DNA from: an uncultured Bacteroidales bacterium
GTDB taxonomy: Bacteria > Bacteroidota > Bacteroidia > Bacteroidales > Bacteroidaceae
DNA: 7,227 nt
Direction of reading: 5' to 3'
NCBI GenBank assembly: GCA_945788445.1
Contig: CALZMA010000049.1
Location: 1-7,227 of the forward strand
The notes beneath the pieces are model-generated. The model saw only the letters and a program-made list of their open reading frames with translations, was not told the origin of the DNA and searched no databases. The position numbers and the translations under genes are program-made. Shown piece by piece: positions 5,817 to 7,227 of the stretch (positions within the stretch are counted from its first letter, which is position 1; the number at the start of each line of letters is the position of its first letter).

Positions 5817-6866
5817 ATGAGAAAGATAAGATACATCATCAATCCCATTTCCGGTACGCAGCGCAAGCAGCACATCGCCGAACTGGCAGAAAAGCTCACG
5901 GACCGTTCGCTGTACGAGCTGGAAATCGTCTATACAGAATATGCGGGCCACGCCAGTGTGCTTGCGGCGGAAGCCGTGGGGCGGGGCGTGGACGTGGTGG
6001 TGGCTGTCGGCGGCGACGGCACCGTGAACGAAGTGGGCCGCGCCCTGGTACACACGCCGACGGCGCTGGGCATCGTGCCCTGCGGCTCGGGCAACGGCCT
6101 GGCTCGCCATCTCTACCTGCCGCTCCAGCCGCAGGGGGCTATCGAAATCATCAACAAGGGCGTGGTTCACGAGCTCGACTACGGCACCATCAACAACCGA
6201 CCCTTCTTCTGCACCTGCGGTGTGGGCTTCGATGCTTTCGTCAGTGAAAAATTCGCCGCTTCGGGCCGTCGCGGACTGCTCACCTATATGGAGAACACGC
6301 TGCGCTCCGGACTGCTCTACAAACCGCAGACTTACAGCATAGAGGACGAGAACGGCACGGAGACGTGCAAGGCGTTTCTCATTGCCTGTGCCAATGCCTC
6401 GCAGTATGGCAACGATGCCTTTATTGCTCCCTACGCGAGTATGAAGGACGGGCTGCTCGACGTGGTGGTGATGGAGCCGTTCAATGCCATCGAGGCACCG
6501 CAGGTGGCGCTCCAGCTCTTCAACGGCACGCTCCCCGAGAACAGCCACGTGAAGACCTTCAAGGCTTCGCGCCTACGCATCCACCGCGAGTCGGAGGGCG
6601 TGGCTCACTTCGATGGCGACCCCTTCTGGACGGGCGAAACGATTGAGGTGGGCGTGGAGCGCGGGGCCTTGCGCGTCGTGGTCAATCCGGACAAGCCCGA
6701 CAAGACGCGCTCCGAAACGAAACTCCCGCTCATGCAGCTCATCCCCGTCTTTTTCAATGAATGGAAAACGCTTCCCGAGGCTTTTCTCAACCGCACCGGG
6801 CAGGACCTCAGGAAACTGAACCGCAACATCGTGAACCTCATGCGGAACAACAAGGGCGGGGAATAG
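5817..6866 (+). CDS. Diacylglycerol kinase family lipid kinase (DagK/YegS/LCB5 type)
   Basis: A 349-residue soluble or membrane-associated kinase that uses ATP to phosphorylate a lipid hydroxyl. Diacylglycerol is the default substrate; a sphingoid base is an alternative, since many Bacteroidota make sphingolipids. Seen: an N-terminal INPISG nucleotide-fold start (8-13), the family signature GGDGTVNEV at 65-73, GSGNGLARHL at 90-99, and the late AHFDGDP loop at 263-269. After about residue 290 there is an extra tail of some 60 residues with a hydrophobic stretch (LPLMQLIPVFF) and a basic end, which may contact the membrane. The start at 5817 (MRKIRYIINP) fits the family and directly follows the promoter box; an upstream in-frame ATG at 5712 would translate through that promoter. 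The gene is divergent from pheS and ends 22 bases before a strong terminator hairpin. The fold is certain; the lipid substrate is not. Confidence 0.93.
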   Translation: MRKIRYIINPISGTQRKQHIAELAEKLTDRSLYELEIVYTEYAGHASVLAAEAVGRGVDVVVAVGGDGTVNEVGRALVHTPTALGIVPCGSGNGLARHLYLPLQPQGAIEIINKGVVHELDYGTINNRPFFCTCGVGFDAFVSEKFAASGRRGLLTYMENTLRSGLLYKPQTYSIEDENGTETCKAFLIACANASQYGNDAFIAPYASMKDGLLDVVVMEPFNAIEAPQVALQLFNGTLPENSHVKTFKASRLRIHRESEGVAHFDGDPFWTGETIEVGVERGALRVVVNPDKPDKTRSETKLPLMQLIPVFFNEWKTLPEAFLNRTGQDLRKLNRNIVNLMRNNKGGE

Positions 6867-6888
6867 AGGTACATCGGTTTGTGTAAAC

Positions 6889-6931
6889 AAATATGGGCCT
6901 TGGAGCTACAGCCGCTCCAAGGCCCATATTT
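6889..6931. terminator. Bidirectional intrinsic terminator, 18-bp perfect stem
   Basis: AAATATGGGCCTTGGAGC (6889-6906) pairs perfectly with 6914-6931 across a 7-base loop. The stem's own ends are A/T-rich, giving TATTTAT on the plus strand and TATTTGTTT on the minus strand, so it can end transcription from both convergent genes. It starts 22 bases after the kinase stop. The TAA of the leftward gene (6930-6932) lies partly inside the arm. Confidence 0.88.
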
Positions 6932-7226
6932 ATCGCTGCGCGAAGACGGGCTGGAGCACGTCTTCGTCGGGCCAGTGGGGAAGGTAGAAGAGAGGGAGGG
7001 GCTTTCCGCCGATGCCGCTCCAGTCGATGCGGCGCACTTCCTCGAAATAGGGTGGGCCGAAGTCGAACGAGCGGCCGTAGAGGAGAATGGCGCGGCGGCC
7101 TTCGTCGATTTTCCATAGCCCGCCGCCATGCTGGCAGTTTTCGTCGCCTTCGAGAAGGTCCTTGTGGAGGTAGACGCGGCCGAACTTCAGCACGCCGTGT
7201 TGGGTGATGATGAATTTCTGGTACAT
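6930..7226 (-). CDS. Small uncharacterised protein, possibly complete
   Basis: A 98-residue frame ending in TAA at 6930-6932 and beginning with an ATG one base from the right edge, so its true start cannot be confirmed. I do not recognise a named domain. The composition is that of a real soluble protein: an opening MYQKFIIT, then LKFGRVYLHKDLL, a glycine-rich GGGLWKID, a hydrophobic AILLYGRSFDFG near residues 46-57, and a Trp/Pro-rich end (LFYLPHWPDED). There is no signal peptide, membrane segment or Cys cluster. It resembles short conserved hypothetical proteins of Bacteroidales in style, an impression rather than a search result. It is convergent with the lipid kinase and shares its terminator. 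No function is proposed. Confidence 0.7.
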   Translation of the reverse strand: MYQKFIITQHGVLKFGRVYLHKDLLEGDENCQHGGGLWKIDEGRRAILLYGRSFDFGPPYFEEVRRIDWSGIGGKPLPLFYLPHWPDEDVLQPVFAQR

Positions 7227-7227
7227 A

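Overview
The window looks like chromosomal DNA from a fairly GC-rich member of the Bacteroidota, most likely a Bacteroidales/Prevotellaceae-type organism. The best evidence is the promoters. Three transcription units are preceded by exact TAnnTTTG boxes (the Bacteroidota -7 element), no start codon has a convincing Shine-Dalgarno sequence, and the protein families fit that phylum. The genus cannot be fixed from the sequence alone.

Layout, left to right. Positions 1-3210 (minus strand) hold a two-gene restriction-modification-like operon. A 343-residue protein resembles the N-terminal half of an N6-adenine DNA methyltransferase. Six bases downstream of it begins a large protein with an N-terminal GIY-YIG-type nuclease domain and an SF2 DEAH helicase core; this second gene runs off the left edge with 724 residues visible. 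The first protein has methylase motifs X, I and II but no NPPY motif IV, so the catalytic half is missing from it and is not found in the visible part of the second gene. This is the most interesting content of the window.

Positions 3211-3564 are non-coding. They carry the operon's promoter (TTG, 20 bases, TACTTTTG), three TTACGT repeats, the intrinsic terminator of the housekeeping operon to the right, and a large inverted repeat with 15-bp arms.

Positions 3565-5608 (minus strand) hold pheS followed by dapA, 46 bases apart and probably cotranscribed from a promoter near 5670. They encode the phenylalanyl-tRNA synthetase alpha subunit and dihydrodipicolinate synthase. A 208-base divergent intergenic region separates pheS from a plus-strand lipid kinase of the DagK/YegS family (5817-6866), whose -7 box lies so close to the ATG that its mRNA should be almost leaderless. 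An 18-bp perfect hairpin (6889-6931) terminates this gene and also the convergent small unknown gene at the right edge (6930-7226).

The housekeeping genes (translation, lysine/diaminopimelate synthesis, lipid phosphorylation) show no functional link to the restriction-modification-like operon. That operon has its own promoter and begins just beyond the dapA terminator, as expected for an accessory defence cassette next to a core operon.
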